A DNA stretch of 64,000 bases. Origin: Bradyrhizobium sp. Ash2021 (GTDB taxonomy: Bacteria > Pseudomonadota > Alphaproteobacteria > Rhizobiales > Xanthobacteraceae). The position numbers and the translations under genes were made by a program. The notes under the pieces were generated by a model. It was not told the DNA's origin. It did no database searches and saw nothing but the letters and a program-made list of their open reading frames with translations. Each line of letters begins with the position of its first letter. Positions within the stretch are counted from its first letter, which is position 1. This document shows, in pieces, positions 1 through 8,554 of the stretch. Location: assembly GCF_031202265.1 (NCBI RefSeq), contig NZ_CP100604.1:2834501-2898500 (forward strand), in the 5' to 3' direction.

Positions 1-1
1 C

Positions 2-886
2 GACTTCCCGCTCAAGCCCGGTGTGGCCGAGGAAGCCCGTCCCGGCGTGCGCCGCGTTCTCTGCAACAATCCGAGCCCGTTCACCTTCACCGGCACGGTC
101 AGCTACATCGTGGGCAAGGGCAATGTCGCGATCATCGATCCCGGTCCGGACGACGAGGCGCATGCCAAGGCTTTGCTCGATGCCGTCCGCGGCGAGACCG
201 TGACGCATATTCTGGTCACCCATACCCATCGCGATCACTCGCCGAACACCACCAGGATCAAAGCCGCGACCGGCGCCACCGTCTATGCCGAAGGTCCGCA
301 TCGCGCCTCGCGGCCGCGCTTCGAGAGCGAGAAGCACAATCCGGAATCCGGCGCCGACCGCGCCTTCAAACCGGATGTCGAGGTGAAGAACGGCGACGTG
401 ATCGAGGGATCGGGCTTTGCGCTCGAAGCGGTGGCTACTCCCGGCCACACCGCCAATCACCTGGCGTTCGCCTGGCCGGAGCGAAAAATCAGTTTCGTCG
501 GCGACCACGTGATGGGCTGGTCGACCTCGATCGTGGCGCCGCCGGACGGTTCGATGATCGACTACATGGCGTCGCTGGCAACGCTGGAGAGCCGGCCGGA
601 AGATTTGTATTTCTCGGGCCACGGGCCGGAAATTCAGCAGGGCCCGCGCTTCGTCCGGTTTCTGACCCGGCACCGCAGGGCGCGCGAAGCCTCGATCCTG
701 CATCGCCTCGCCAAGGGCGAAACCGACATTCCGACCATGGTGCGCGCGATCTACATCGGCCTCGACCCGCGGCTGTCGGGCGCCGCCGGCTATTCCGTGC
801 TGGCGCATCTGGAAGACCTGGTCGCGCGCGGCATCGTGGCAACCGATGGCGATCCCGTGATCGGCGGGAACTATCGGATGGCTTGA
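2..886 (+). CDS. MBL-fold metallohydrolase (5' end outside window)
   Basis: Metallo-beta-lactamase fold hydrolase, probably cytoplasmic. Substrate is not predictable. The metal-binding motif THTHRDH lies about 67 residues after the GTG at 23, and further metal-ligand His/Asp positions follow in TPGHTANH, GDHVMGW and SGHGPE. A C-terminal winged-helix-like part of about 60 residues follows, as in the RNase Z/LACTB2-like branch of the family. The reading frame is open up to the first base of the window, with plausible coding sequence (DFPLKPG) before the GTG, so I treat the gene as truncated by the window edge. It converges with the DUF1499 gene, with a palindromic repeat between them. Confidence 0.85.
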   Translation, partial: DFPLKPGVAEEARPGVRRVLCNNPSPFTFTGTVSYIVGKGNVAIIDPGPDDEAHAKALLDAVRGETVTHILVTHTHRDHSPNTTRIKAATGATVYAEGPHRASRPRFESEKHNPESGADRAFKPDVEVKNGDVIEGSGFALEAVATPGHTANHLAFAWPERKISFVGDHVMGWSTSIVAPPDGSMIDYMASLATLESRPEDLYFSGHGPEIQQGPRFVRFLTRHRRAREASILHRLAKGETDIPTMVRAIYIGLDPRLSGAAGYSVLAHLEDLVARGIVATDGDPVIGGNYRMA

Positions 887-891
887 TCGGA

Positions 892-990
892 GTCATTCCG
901 GGGCGTGCGAAGCACGAACCCGGAATCTCGAGATTCCCCGATGCGCAATTGCGCATCTGAGGTTCGCGCTAATGCGCGCCCCGGAATGAC
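892..990. repeat. Palindromic intergenic repeat, family A copy 1
   Basis: An imperfect inverted repeat bounded by GTCATTCCGGGGCG and CCCCGGAATGAC, with internal palindromes (GGAATCTCGAGATTCC and ATGCGCAATTGCGCAT). A second copy with the same boundaries and the same internal blocks, partly reordered, lies at 14909-15008. It sits between two convergent genes. It could act as a transcription terminator or as a REP-type element. Confidence 0.8.
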
Positions 991-1003
991 GCGCTTTCGC
1001 GCG

Positions 1004-1855
1004 TCACTTCTTCACCGTCTTCGGCAGCGTCTTCGCCGGCGCCTGCGGCTTCTTCGGCACCACCGGCTTGGCGTTGTCGACGGCGTTGTTGATGTCATCG
1101 ATCAGTTTGGTGACCCGCGCGGCGTTGCTGCCGAGATCGCTGTCGAAATAGCGTGACGCCGAGCGGATATCGACCCGCGAATCCTCGCCGTCGGGGGTGA
1201 CGCGAATCGAGACGTCCTCGCGGAATCCCATGATCGGCGTCCGCGCCACCGCCTCGATGCGGCCGATGCGGCGCGGCAGCTGCGGCGGCCGCTCGTCGAT
1301 CACAAGCCATTTGCGTTTGGTGACCAGTTGCAGCGCGACCTCATAGGCCCGCTGCACCGGCACTTCGAGTTCCACGGTCTCGATATCGGGATAGGCTTGC
1401 CGCTGCTGCTCGGCCGAATAGAGTCCGGTATAAACCGCGGAATTGGCGCCTTCGCCGCTGCGCAGCCGCGCCAGCGCCTCGAACCGCGGCGGATCGATCG
1501 GATCGGTGGTGATGTCGTGGATCGGCGGCAGCCTGCGATATTGCAGGCCGAGATAGGCCGGGTAGGCGAGGATGACGGCGTCGATCAGGAGCGCCAGCAG
1601 GATCCGGCTCATTCCGCGCGAGCCGTTCTGCCAGATCGCGGCAAAGGCGGCCAGCCCGACCAGGATGGAGAGCCCGGCGCAGGCTAGCGCGCCGAAGAAC
1701 GTCGCCAGCGCCGGCTTCATCTCGAGGAAGCCGAAGCGGACGATGATGATCGAGACCACGACCGCCACCAGCGAGAAGATCGCGAGGTTGCGCGCCCATG
1801 TGGCGAGGCTGGACACGGGCTCCGACTGGTAGGGAGCGGAAAACCTGCGGGCCAT
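1004..1855 (-). CDS. DUF1499 domain membrane protein
   Basis: A 283-residue protein with three N-terminal membrane segments (about residues 21-44, 49-75 and 85-106) followed by a soluble DUF1499 domain (about 115-265). The domain contains the family-like stretch VELEVPVQRAYEVAL and a SRVDIRSASRYF segment. The C-terminus is Lys/Pro/Ala-rich (VVPKKPQAPAKTLPK) and probably disordered. DUF1499 proteins have no established biochemical role; membrane association is what can be read here. It stands alone, converging with the MBL hydrolase gene. Confidence 0.8.
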   Translation of the reverse strand: MARRFSAPYQSEPVSSLATWARNLAIFSLVAVVVSIIIVRFGFLEMKPALATFFGALACAGLSILVGLAAFAAIWQNGSRGMSRILLALLIDAVILAYPAYLGLQYRRLPPIHDITTDPIDPPRFEALARLRSGEGANSAVYTGLYSAEQQRQAYPDIETVELEVPVQRAYEVALQLVTKRKWLVIDERPPQLPRRIGRIEAVARTPIMGFREDVSIRVTPDGEDSRVDIRSASRYFDSDLGSNAARVTKLIDDINNAVDNAKPVVPKKPQAPAKTLPKTVKK

Positions 1856-1969
1856 CGGTCAAATAACTGCTGGTTGGAACCTGGCCGGGGCCAAAAAAGC
1901 CGGGCTGCTGGCCCGTGTGAGACCACGGACTAACGGCGATTTCAAGGGTGTTTGGGGTGGTGCTTTTGC

Positions 1970-1975
1970 CCTAGA
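1970..1975. repeat. IS481 target-site duplication, left copy (CCTAGA)
   Basis: The hexamer CCTAGA occurs here and at 3002-3007, exactly outside the terminal inverted repeats of the IS. This matches the NCTAGN target preference described for IS481 itself. Confidence 0.85.
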
Positions 1976-2918
1976 TGTGGAGCCTCAACAGGTTGTCCTC
2001 GGTCAAGCCGAGGCGGCTGATGGGTGGTTTGGACTTTAGACTGCTGTGTGGTCGATGCCAGTTATATCGATGCAGCCAGATCGGCAGGTGCTGAGCCCGA
2101 TGATCGGATGTGAGATAGGCTTGGGCATAGGCCCATTCGCGCAACGAGGTTTGGACGAAGCGCTCGGCCTTGCCGTTGGTTTTCGGCGTATAGGGCTTAG
2201 TGCGCAGGTGCTTGATTTTGAGCAGGCGCAATGCCTTAGGGTAACGACGGGATCGGAAGCTAGTGCCGTTGTCGGTCATGACACGATAGACTTTGACGCC
2301 ATGGGCCCTGAAGAAGCGCAACGCGTTAAAGAGAAAGCTCAGGCAGGATCGACGTTTTTCATCGGGCAAGATTTCCGAATAGGCGACGCGGGAATGGTCG
2401 TCGATTGCCAGGTGCAGATATTCCCAACCGACCCTGCGGCTCTTGCTTTGGCGATCGCCGGTGATGCGGTGGCCGACTTGCTCGAAACGGCCCAGCTTTT
2501 TGATATCGATGTGGATGATCTCGCCGGGGTGTTCGCGCTCGTACCGGCGCACCGGTTCGGCCGGCTCCAGTGCCGAGAGCTTGTTGATGCCGAGCCGCTG
2601 CAGGATGCGGCTGACGGTCGCCGGAGACACGCCGACCTCGACCGCGATCTGCTTGCCGGTGTAGCGCTGGCGGCGCAAGGCCTCAACCACGGCGCATGTG
2701 GCGGGCGCCGTTTGGCTTGGCAATGAAAGAGGCCTGGAGGAGCGGTCGCGCAAACCATCGACACCGCCTGCGCGGAACCGTTCGACCCATTTGGCGACGG
2801 TCTTTGGCGTGGTGTTGAACTGGCGCGCGGCGGCCGCTTTGCTCAGTCCCGCTGCCACACTCCGCACCATGGCCTCTCGACCTTTCGGCGTCAGGGGAGC
2901 ATTCTTATGGCTGTTCAT
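1971..2918 (-). CDS. IS481-family transposase
   Basis: DDE transposase of 315 residues. An N-terminal helix-turn-helix (about residues 12-60, with SKAAAARQFNTTPKTVAKW) is followed by a second HTH (about 90-110) and an rve-type catalytic core. Candidate catalytic residues are D138 (HIDIKKL), D216 (TDNGTS) and E252 (NGKAERF). I chose the ATG at 2918 over an in-frame ATG 84 bases upstream: it has GGAGAG just before it and gives the usual family length. The last codon and the TAG stop are supplied by the duplicated target hexamer, not by the element. Confidence 0.92.
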   Translation of the reverse strand: MNSHKNAPLTPKGREAMVRSVAAGLSKAAAARQFNTTPKTVAKWVERFRAGGVDGLRDRSSRPLSLPSQTAPATCAVVEALRRQRYTGKQIAVEVGVSPATVSRILQRLGINKLSALEPAEPVRRYEREHPGEIIHIDIKKLGRFEQVGHRITGDRQSKSRRVGWEYLHLAIDDHSRVAYSEILPDEKRRSCLSFLFNALRFFRAHGVKVYRVMTDNGTSFRSRRYPKALRLLKIKHLRTKPYTPKTNGKAERFVQTSLREWAYAQAYLTSDHRAQHLPIWLHRYNWHRPHSSLKSKPPISRLGLTEDNLLRLHI

Positions 2919-3001
2919 CTGGTCTCTCCGTGGAACACTGAAGCTTCGCAACCTCAGCTTCCTCGGTTCGGACCAGATGGACAACCTCCTGAAAGCCCAC
3001 A
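1976..3001 (-). mobile_element. IS481-family insertion sequence, apparently intact
   Basis: A 1026-bp element. The left end TGTGGAGCCTC...AGGTTGTCC (1976-1998) and the inverted right end TGTGGGCTTTC...AGGTTGTCC (2979-3001) form about 23-bp imperfect inverted repeats. Direct repeats CCTAGA flank both ends. The transposase fills the element. Removing the IS and one hexamer rejoins intergenic sequence to a palindromic repeat starting at 3009, so the insertion hit the edge of that repeat and disrupted no gene. Confidence 0.9.
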
Positions 3002-3007
3002 CCTAGA
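3002..3007. repeat. IS481 target-site duplication, right copy (CCTAGA)
   Basis: Same hexamer as at 1970-1975, immediately outside the right inverted repeat. Confidence 0.85.
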
Positions 3008-3008
3008 T

Positions 3009-3097
3009 CGTCATGGCCGGGCTTGTCCCGGCCATCCACGTCTTAAACCTTTGCGCCAAGAAGGCGTGGATGCCCGGGACGAGCCCGGGCATGACGG
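3009..3097. repeat. Palindromic intergenic repeat, family B
   Basis: A long inverted repeat starting CGTCATGGCCGGGCTTG and ending AGCCCGGGCATGACGG, with an inner pair CCACGTCTT / AAGGCGTGG. It lies just downstream of the stop codon of the acyl-CoA ligase gene and could form a stem at the 3' end of that transcript. Confidence 0.75.
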
Positions 3098-3101
3098 CTT
3101 G

Positions 3102-4730
3102 TTACGCCGCCGCGTTCGGAAAGCGGTAGCTCTTGAACTGGTCGCGCAGCGCGGTTTTCAGGATCTTGCCGGTGGCGGTGTGCGGAATGCCCTCGACGAA
3201 GACGACGTCGTCCGGCATCCACCATTTGGCGATCTTGCCATCCATGAATTTCAGAATGTCTTCGCGCGTGGCCTTCTGGCCGTGCTTGAGTTGCACGATC
3301 AAGAGCGGCCGCTCGTCCCATTTGGGATGGTAGATGCCGATCACGGCCGCTTCCGCGACCGCGGGATGGCCGACCGCGAGGTTTTCCAGGTCGATCGACG
3401 AAATCCATTCACCGCCGGACTTGATCACGTCCTTGGAGCGGTCGGTGATCCGCATATAACCGTGCGGGTCGATGGTGGCGACGTCGCCGGTGTCGAAATA
3501 GCCCTGCTCATCGAGGATGTTGGCATCGACGCGGAAATAAGCCTTTGCCACCGCAGGCCCTGAGACCTTGAGCCGCCCAAAGGTCTTGCCGTCCCACTGC
3601 AGTTCCTTGCCGGCATCGTCGGTGATCTTCATCTGGACGCCGTAGGGCGGGAAGCCCTGCGTCTGCAGGATATCGAGCTGTTCCTCGCCGGTGAGTTTGG
3701 CGAACGGAGGTTTCAGCGCGGCAAGCGTCCCGAGCGGGCTCATCTCGGTCATGCCCCAGGCGTGGCGCACCTGGATGCCCATGTCGAGGAACGACTTGAT
3801 CATCGAGCGCGGCATCGCCGAGCCGCCGCACACCACCATCTGCAGGTGGGGCAATTTGAGGTTATTCGCCGCCATATGGTTCAGCAGCATCAGCCAGACG
3901 GTCGGGACGCCCGCGGTATAGGTCACCTTTTCGATGTCCATGAGTTCGTAGACCGAGGCGCCGTCGAGTTTCGGGCCAGGCATCACGAGCTTGGTGCCCA
4001 TGGTCGGGGCGGAGAAGGCGATGCCCCAGCTGTTGGCATGGAACAGCGGCACCACCGGCAGCATTGTGTCACTGGCGGATGTGCCGAGCGCGTCTCTCGA
4101 GTTGGCGATCAGCGAGTGCAGCACGTTGGAACGGTGCGAATACAGCACGCCCTTGGGATCGCCCGTCGTGCCGGAGGTGTAGCACATTGCGGCCGCGGTG
4201 TTCTCGTCGAAGTCCTTCCACTCGAACTTGCCGTCGGCTTCGGCGATCCAGTCTTCATAGGCGACCGCGTTCTTCAGCGTGGTCTGCGGCATGTGTGCCT
4301 TGTCGGTCAGCACGATGTAGCGCTCGACGCTGGGCAGGCTGCCGGCGATCTTTTCCAGCACCGGCACGAAGGTGATGTCGACCATCACCACGCGATCCTG
4401 CGCGTGGTTGATGATCCACGATATCTGTTCCGGGAACAGGCGCGGATTAACGGTGTGGCAGACGGCGCCGATGCCCATGATGCCGTACCAGACTTCAAGG
4501 TGACGCCAGGTGTTCCAGGCGATGGTGGCGACGCGGTCGCCGAGCTTGATGCCGTCGCGCTCCAGCCGCTGTGAAACTTTCAGAGCGCGCGCGTGAATTT
4601 CGGCGTAATTGGTGCGATGAATGGGGCCTTCGACCGACCGCGTGACGACCTCTTGCGTGCCGTGATACTTCGCAGCGTGCTCGATAATCCGGTGGCACAG
4701 CAAAGGCCAGTCTTGCATCAAACCAAGCAT
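3102..4730 (-). CDS. Medium/long-chain fatty acid (or 3-methylmercaptopropionyl)-CoA ligase
   Basis: ANL-superfamily AMP-forming acyl-CoA ligase of 542 residues: acid + ATP + CoA to acyl-CoA. The AMP-binding P-loop [11 protein letters not shown] lies at about residue 184. The adenine-binding/linker motifs HAWGMTE and [11 protein letters not shown] follow, and the C-terminal lysine motif is GKILKTALR. The opening [15 protein letters not shown] resembles the AlkK/DmdB subgroup. Substrate cannot be fixed from sequence. Start chosen at 4730 because GGGAGGG lies 3 bases upstream; an in-frame ATG at 4760 has no such site. Divergent from the extensin-like gene. Confidence 0.85.
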   Translation of the reverse strand: MLGLMQDWPLLCHRIIEHAAKYHGTQEVVTRSVEGPIHRTNYAEIHARALKVSQRLERDGIKLGDRVATIAWNTWRHLEVWYGIMGIGAVCHTVNPRLFPEQISWIINHAQDRVVMVDITFVPVLEKIAGSLPSVERYIVLTDKAHMPQTTLKNAVAYEDWIAEADGKFEWKDFDENTAAAMCYTSGTTGDPKGVLYSHRSNVLHSLIANSRDALGTSASDTMLPVVPLFHANSWGIAFSAPTMGTKLVMPGPKLDGASVYELMDIEKVTYTAGVPTVWLMLLNHMAANNLKLPHLQMVVCGGSAMPRSMIKSFLDMGIQVRHAWGMTEMSPLGTLAALKPPFAKLTGEEQLDILQTQGFPPYGVQMKITDDAGKELQWDGKTFGRLKVSGPAVAKAYFRVDANILDEQGYFDTGDVATIDPHGYMRITDRSKDVIKSGGEWISSIDLENLAVGHPAVAEAAVIGIYHPKWDERPLLIVQLKHGQKATREDILKFMDGKIAKWWMPDDVVFVEGIPHTATGKILKTALRDQFKSYRFPNAAA

Positions 4731-4806
4731 AATCCCTCCCGCTTTTATTTCCTCGCGCATGACCGGCGGCCGTGCGAACGGCCGGGCGCCTGATCATGGA
4801 ACTGAC

Positions 4807-5916
4807 ATGAACTCTAGCGCGGAGAAAGCAAGTCGAAAATGGGCTAATGGCGCCTTTGGCCGCAGCACGGCGGCAATGGTTACCGCTGCCGCGGTGTTTT
4901 GGCTTGGCGCCGGTGTCGGACCGGCCGCGGCCGCGCGAAGGCCGGTGCCGGCGCCGTGGGACCTGTTCGGCAGCGGCCCGGTGAAGCTGCGCGGCACCGT
5001 CCACCGGCTGGCGGTCCCGCTGCCGCGGCCACGCCCGGCCGAGGCACCTGGGGCGGAGCCTGACACGCCCGAGCCCGGTCTGCCCGCGGCCGAGAAGCCG
5101 GCCCCCGCCGGGCCGTCTAAACCGGCCGAGCAGGCTGCCCCTGCCGCGCCGACACCCTCTGCCTGCCGGCTGGCGCTGACGGAGGACATTGCGATTGCCC
5201 CCAGCATTCCCGACATTCACGGCGCCGGCGGCTGCGGCGGCGAGGATCTGGTGCGGCTGGAAGCGATCGTGCTGCCGGACAAGCGGCAGGTTTCGGTCAA
5301 GCCGGCGGCGATCCTGCGTTGCAAGATGGCGACGGCGATTGCCGACTGGATCCGCACCGACATCGCGCCGCTGGCGCAAGGCCTCGGCAGCACGATCTCC
5401 GACCTCGACAATTTCGATTCCTTCGAGTGCCGCGGCCGCAATCGCGTCGTCGGCGCCCAATTGTCCGAACATGGCCGCGCCAATGCGCTCGACGTGCGCG
5501 CCTTCAAGCTCGCCAACGGCCAATCGATCTCGCTGACCGATCGCACCGTGCCGCGGGACTTTCGCGAAACCGTGCTGCATTCGGCCTGTGGGCGGTTCCC
5601 GACCGTGCTGGGCCCGGGGTCGGACTGGTACCACGAGGACCACATCCATCTCGATCTGATGGAGCGGCGCAACAACTACCGGATCTGCCAATGGAACGTA
5701 TACGATCCGTTGCCGCAGACCGCGCCGCTGTTGCCGGCCGAGCGTCCGGAAGAGGCGCCGCCGCGCGAGGTCGCCGCCAAATCCGAAGCGGCCAAGCCCG
5801 ATGCCGCGAAACCGGACGACACGAAATCCGATGCGGTCGATCCCGAACCCGAGTCCAGGCCCGTGTCTAACTCCAAGCCGGCAACAAAAAAGCGCCGGCA
5901 AAACCGGCGCTTTTGA
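4807..5916 (+). CDS. Extensin-like C-terminal domain protein, secreted
   Basis: A 369-residue protein with an N-terminal hydrophobic segment (about residues 18-45), a Pro/Ala-rich linker (about 55-120) and an extensin-like_C domain (about 125-300). The domain carries conserved Cys residues (CGGEDLVRLE, RCKMATA, FECRGRN, HSACGRF) and an HxxHxH motif (WYHEDHIHLDL, about 277). Bacterial members are probably periplasmic and related by fold to peptidoglycan-acting LAS metallopeptidases, but activity is unproven. The tail is Lys/Ala/Pro repeats and basic. ATG 4807 is preferred over an in-frame start at 4759, which overlaps the divergent ligase leader. The stop codon lies within a bidirectional terminator. 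Confidence 0.75.
   Translation: MNSSAEKASRKWANGAFGRSTAAMVTAAAVFWLGAGVGPAAAARRPVPAPWDLFGSGPVKLRGTVHRLAVPLPRPRPAEAPGAEPDTPEPGLPAAEKPAPAGPSKPAEQAAPAAPTPSACRLALTEDIAIAPSIPDIHGAGGCGGEDLVRLEAIVLPDKRQVSVKPAAILRCKMATAIADWIRTDIAPLAQGLGSTISDLDNFDSFECRGRNRVVGAQLSEHGRANALDVRAFKLANGQSISLTDRTVPRDFRETVLHSACGRFPTVLGPGSDWYHEDHIHLDLMERRNNYRICQWNVYDPLPQTAPLLPAERPEEAPPREVAAKSEAAKPDAAKPDDTKSDAVDPEPESRPVSNSKPATKKRRQNRRF
5888..5914. terminator. Bidirectional rho-independent terminator overlapping a stop codon
   Basis: A perfect 11-bp stem AAAAGCGCCGG / CCGGCGCTTTT with loop CAAAA. The A-run on one side and T-run on the other let it serve both the extensin-like gene (+) and the convergent L,D-transpeptidase gene (-). 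The last codons of the extensin-like protein are encoded by the hairpin. Confidence 0.85.
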
Positions 5917-5934
5917 TTTCGTCACATCGGACGC

Positions 5935-6612
5935 TTACTGGACGCTGCTGCCGCCGCCCTGCAGCGCCATCTGCGAATTGAACGGCGAGTCGCCGTGCTT
6001 TGGCTCCAGCACCACCACGACCGTGCCAAGACCGACGCGATCATAGAGGTCGATCACGTCCTCGTTGGTCATGCGGATGCAGCCCGAGGAAATCGACGCG
6101 CCGATATATTCCGGCTGGTTGGTGCCGTGAATCCGGAACAGCGTGTCCTTGCCGCCCGAGTAGAGATAGAGCGCGCGCGAGCCCATCGGATTGTCCGGTC
6201 CGGGCGCCACGAAGGTGGGAACACCGAGCCGTTCGATTTCGCCCTTGGTCGGATGCCAGGCCGGCCACTCGGTCTTGCTGCCGACCTTGGCGATGCCGGA
6301 CCACGCCATGGCTTCTTCGCCGACGGTGATGCCGTAGCGGATCGCCTTGCCGTCCTTCTGGACCAGATAGAGATAGTGGTTGTCGGAATCGACCACGATC
6401 GAGCCCGGGGCTTCCTTGCGGTGATAGTCGACGATCGCGCGCCGGAAAGCTTCCGGCACCGGGGTCTTCACATAGGAGACCTTGGCCAGCAGTTCCTTGT
6501 CGCGCGGTTTGAAATTATTTGTGTTGGTCGCCTCATAGGTCGCCCCCTGTATGCACCCCGACAGCATCAGGCCGGCGGCCAGGAGTCCCAACGTAACTTT
6601 GAGCGACGACAT
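5935..6612 (-). CDS. L,D-transpeptidase lipoprotein (YkuD domain)
   Basis: A 225-residue lipoprotein. The signal peptide ends in the lipobox LSGC (Cys20), so it is probably anchored in a membrane facing the periplasm. The YkuD domain (about residues 70-210) has the catalytic-site motif HGTNQPEYIGASISSGCIRM, with active-site Cys at about 177. These enzymes cross-link peptidoglycan (3-3 bonds) or attach proteins to it. Start at 6612 gives a clean lipoprotein signal; a longer in-frame start at 6708 does not. A murein role fits its neighbour, the extensin-like gene. Confidence 0.9.
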   Translation of the reverse strand: MSSLKVTLGLLAAGLMLSGCIQGATYEATNTNNFKPRDKELLAKVSYVKTPVPEAFRRAIVDYHRKEAPGSIVVDSDNHYLYLVQKDGKAIRYGITVGEEAMAWSGIAKVGSKTEWPAWHPTKGEIERLGVPTFVAPGPDNPMGSRALYLYSGGKDTLFRIHGTNQPEYIGASISSGCIRMTNEDVIDLYDRVGLGTVVVVLEPKHGDSPFNSQMALQGGGSSVQ

Positions 6613-7015
6613 GTTCACTTCCAATCGAAGTCCTGCGTTCGCGGCGGCAATTCTGCGCCTCAATCGCGACGATTCCATTAATCTCATTATCGTTGAAACT
6701 GGCCACAATTCCAGTGCTTAGACGCCCGTTCCGCGCTGCGAGACGCCAGCTGTGGCTTTTTTGCCGCAAGTTTTGCGGAATACGGTTGATTTTTGGGCAG
6801 AGGTAAGGCTGCTGCCGAATCGTAGCCATGCCGCCGCCACCCCACGGCCATAAAAATATGGGGCGGCGGTCGATGCGCCGGTCATCAAGCGCTTGCCAGA
6901 ATCGCGTTTAGTCCTGCTGGGTGGCCCCCTGGCGTTCTCGCGCGAAGTGGGTACCGGTTCGCGTAAGGAAAACGCGTCCAAACCAAAGACCGTCGCCCCG
7001 TTTTCGGAGTTGCCT
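6613..7015. other. Intergenic region between divergent genes
   Basis: About 400 bases without a supported gene. It must contain promoters for the L,D-transpeptidase and the CorA-type gene; I cannot place them with confidence. Bases 6937-6984 (GCGAAGTGGGTACCGG and following) resemble a dispersed repeat related to those at 36399-36475 and 40507-40602. GGAG lies 7 bases before the ATG at 7016. Confidence 0.5.
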
Positions 7016-7993
7016 ATGTTCTCAGTGTACGTCCCCTCCGAGTTTTCGCTCAAGAAAGTCGCTTCCCCCGATTCCGCCGCCTTGCCGGAAAATGCGGTCT
7101 GGATCGACCTGGTCAAGCCGACCGCCGAGGAGGATCACGCGGTGGAGAAGCTGGCCGGGATCGCGGTTCCGACCCGGGAGGACATGCAGGAGATCGAGAT
7201 TTCCAGCCGCCTCTATATCGAGAACAGCGCGCGCTACATGACCGCGACGCTGATGTGCCAGTCCGACACCGACATGCCCCGGACCACGGCGGTCACCTTC
7301 ATCCTCGCGGGCCATCGTTTGGTGACGGTGCGCTACGACGCACCGAAACCGTTCGCGCTGGTCGAGAACAAGCTGGCGCGGGCATGCTCGCCCGGCATCA
7401 CCGGCGAAATGGTGCTGATCGAATTGCTCGACGCGGTGATCGACCGCTGCGCCGACATCCTGGAACGCGCCGGCGCCGACGTCGATCAGGTCTCCCACGA
7501 CATCTTCGAGCCCGAAAGCGAGCGTCACGGCCACGCCAAGCAATATTCGCAGATCCTGATCGCGATCGGCCGGCAGGGGAATTTGACCTCGAAAGTCCGC
7601 GAAAGCCTGGTTTCGATCGGTCGCGTCGTCACCTTCCTGTCGGCGGTCATGGAAGGCATGAAATGGTCCAAGGACATGCGCGAGCAGCTCAAGACCATGC
7701 AGCGCGACGTCGCTTCGCTGACCGATCACGCCTCCTATCTCTCCAACAAGATCACCTTCGTGCTCGATGCCATGCTCGGCGTCGTCAATCTCGAGCAGAA
7801 CAACATCATCAAGCTGTTCTCGGTCATGGCCGTGGTGTTGATGCCGCCGACTTTGATCGCCTCGATCTACGGTATGAACTTCAAGATCATGCCGGAGCTC
7901 GAATGGGCGCACGGCTATTCCTACGCGCTGGTGCTGATGGTGGCCGCGGCGGTGGTGCCGTATCTTCTGTTCAAATGGAAGAAGTGGCTGTGA
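7016..7993 (+). CDS. CorA-family magnesium/divalent cation transporter
   Basis: A 325-residue CorA/CorA-like inner-membrane channel. A large cytoplasmic N-terminal domain (about 1-265) with a long helical stretch is followed by two C-terminal membrane segments (about 265-287 and 298-318). The signature GMN (YGMNFKIMPEL, about 285) closes the first one. The usual MPEL periplasmic loop is intact, which favours cation import. The protein ends in a basic FKWKKWL. Start 7016 is preferred to 6893, because the latter would add a non-conserved leader derived from repeat DNA. Monocistronic. Confidence 0.9.
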   Translation: MFSVYVPSEFSLKKVASPDSAALPENAVWIDLVKPTAEEDHAVEKLAGIAVPTREDMQEIEISSRLYIENSARYMTATLMCQSDTDMPRTTAVTFILAGHRLVTVRYDAPKPFALVENKLARACSPGITGEMVLIELLDAVIDRCADILERAGADVDQVSHDIFEPESERHGHAKQYSQILIAIGRQGNLTSKVRESLVSIGRVVTFLSAVMEGMKWSKDMREQLKTMQRDVASLTDHASYLSNKITFVLDAMLGVVNLEQNNIIKLFSVMAVVLMPPTLIASIYGMNFKIMPELEWAHGYSYALVLMVAAAVVPYLLFKWKKWL

Positions 7994-8185
7994 GGCGGCG
8001 TGGATGCCGCATGCGTTAAGCGATCTTCATCCCCAATACGCAGCGACGTAAAGCTGTGGTTAGGGAATGGAACCTGCCCCAATTCCTCCGCTAAAATTTG
8101 AACATTGCGCTGAACGATTGAGCCAAACTTGTCTGCGATAACGCCTGCCTCAGGTCGCGAGGACACAATGGTTGAGAGAGTCACA

Positions 8186-8386
8186 ATGTCAGGACGCAAC
8201 GTCATTGAGTTTGCGCGCTATCAACAGGACCGCGCCGCCGGCAAGGCACAGGCGATCGCGGCCCGGCTTTGCCGGCATTGCGGTGCTGCGCTTTTGGACG
8301 GCGAGAACGAAGACGAATGTTCCAGCGCGTTCAACATCGAGGCGCCGCGTCTGCGCGGGATAACGCGGAAATTTTACGCGGATTGA
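8186..8386 (+). CDS. Small conserved hypothetical protein with one CxxC
   Basis: A 66-residue protein beginning MSGRNVIEFARYQQ, with a CRHCG pair (Cys29, Cys32) and a second Cys at about 48. It ends RKFYAD. The pair could bind metal in a dimer, but no family function is known to me. I recognise similar short proteins in Bradyrhizobium from memory. Start chosen at the internal ATG because the upstream in-frame sequence (from 8129) looks non-coding. It is followed by a palindromic repeat. Confidence 0.6.
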   Translation: MSGRNVIEFARYQQDRAAGKAQAIAARLCRHCGAALLDGENEDECSSAFNIEAPRLRGITRKFYAD

Positions 8387-8398
8387 ATTCGCCCGGCT

Positions 8399-8501
8399 GT
8401 CGTCACCCGCGAAAGCGGGTGATCCAGTATTCCAGAGACGTTGTTGATTGAGGCGAAAGGCCGCAGCGTACTGGATACCCCGCTTTCGCGGGGTATGACG
8501 G
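8399..8501. repeat. Palindromic intergenic repeat, family C
   Basis: A large imperfect inverted repeat. CACCCGCGAAAGCGGGTGATCCAGTA at the left matches CTGGATACCCCGCTTTCGCGGGGT at the right, and each arm contains its own small palindrome. It separates the small CxxC gene from the SDR gene. Confidence 0.75.
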
Positions 8502-8554
8502 CGCGTGTTTGGGCGGCGGCATTCCTCGCAATGACGGTGTGGCGCGGCTAGCGG

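Noticed and set aside
4495..5925. 476-codon frame on the minus strand
   Set aside because: Mostly antisense to the extensin-like gene, low-complexity Arg/Gly composition.
7921..8205. 94-codon frame on the minus strand
   Set aside because: Overlaps the CorA gene end antisense and has no recognisable features.
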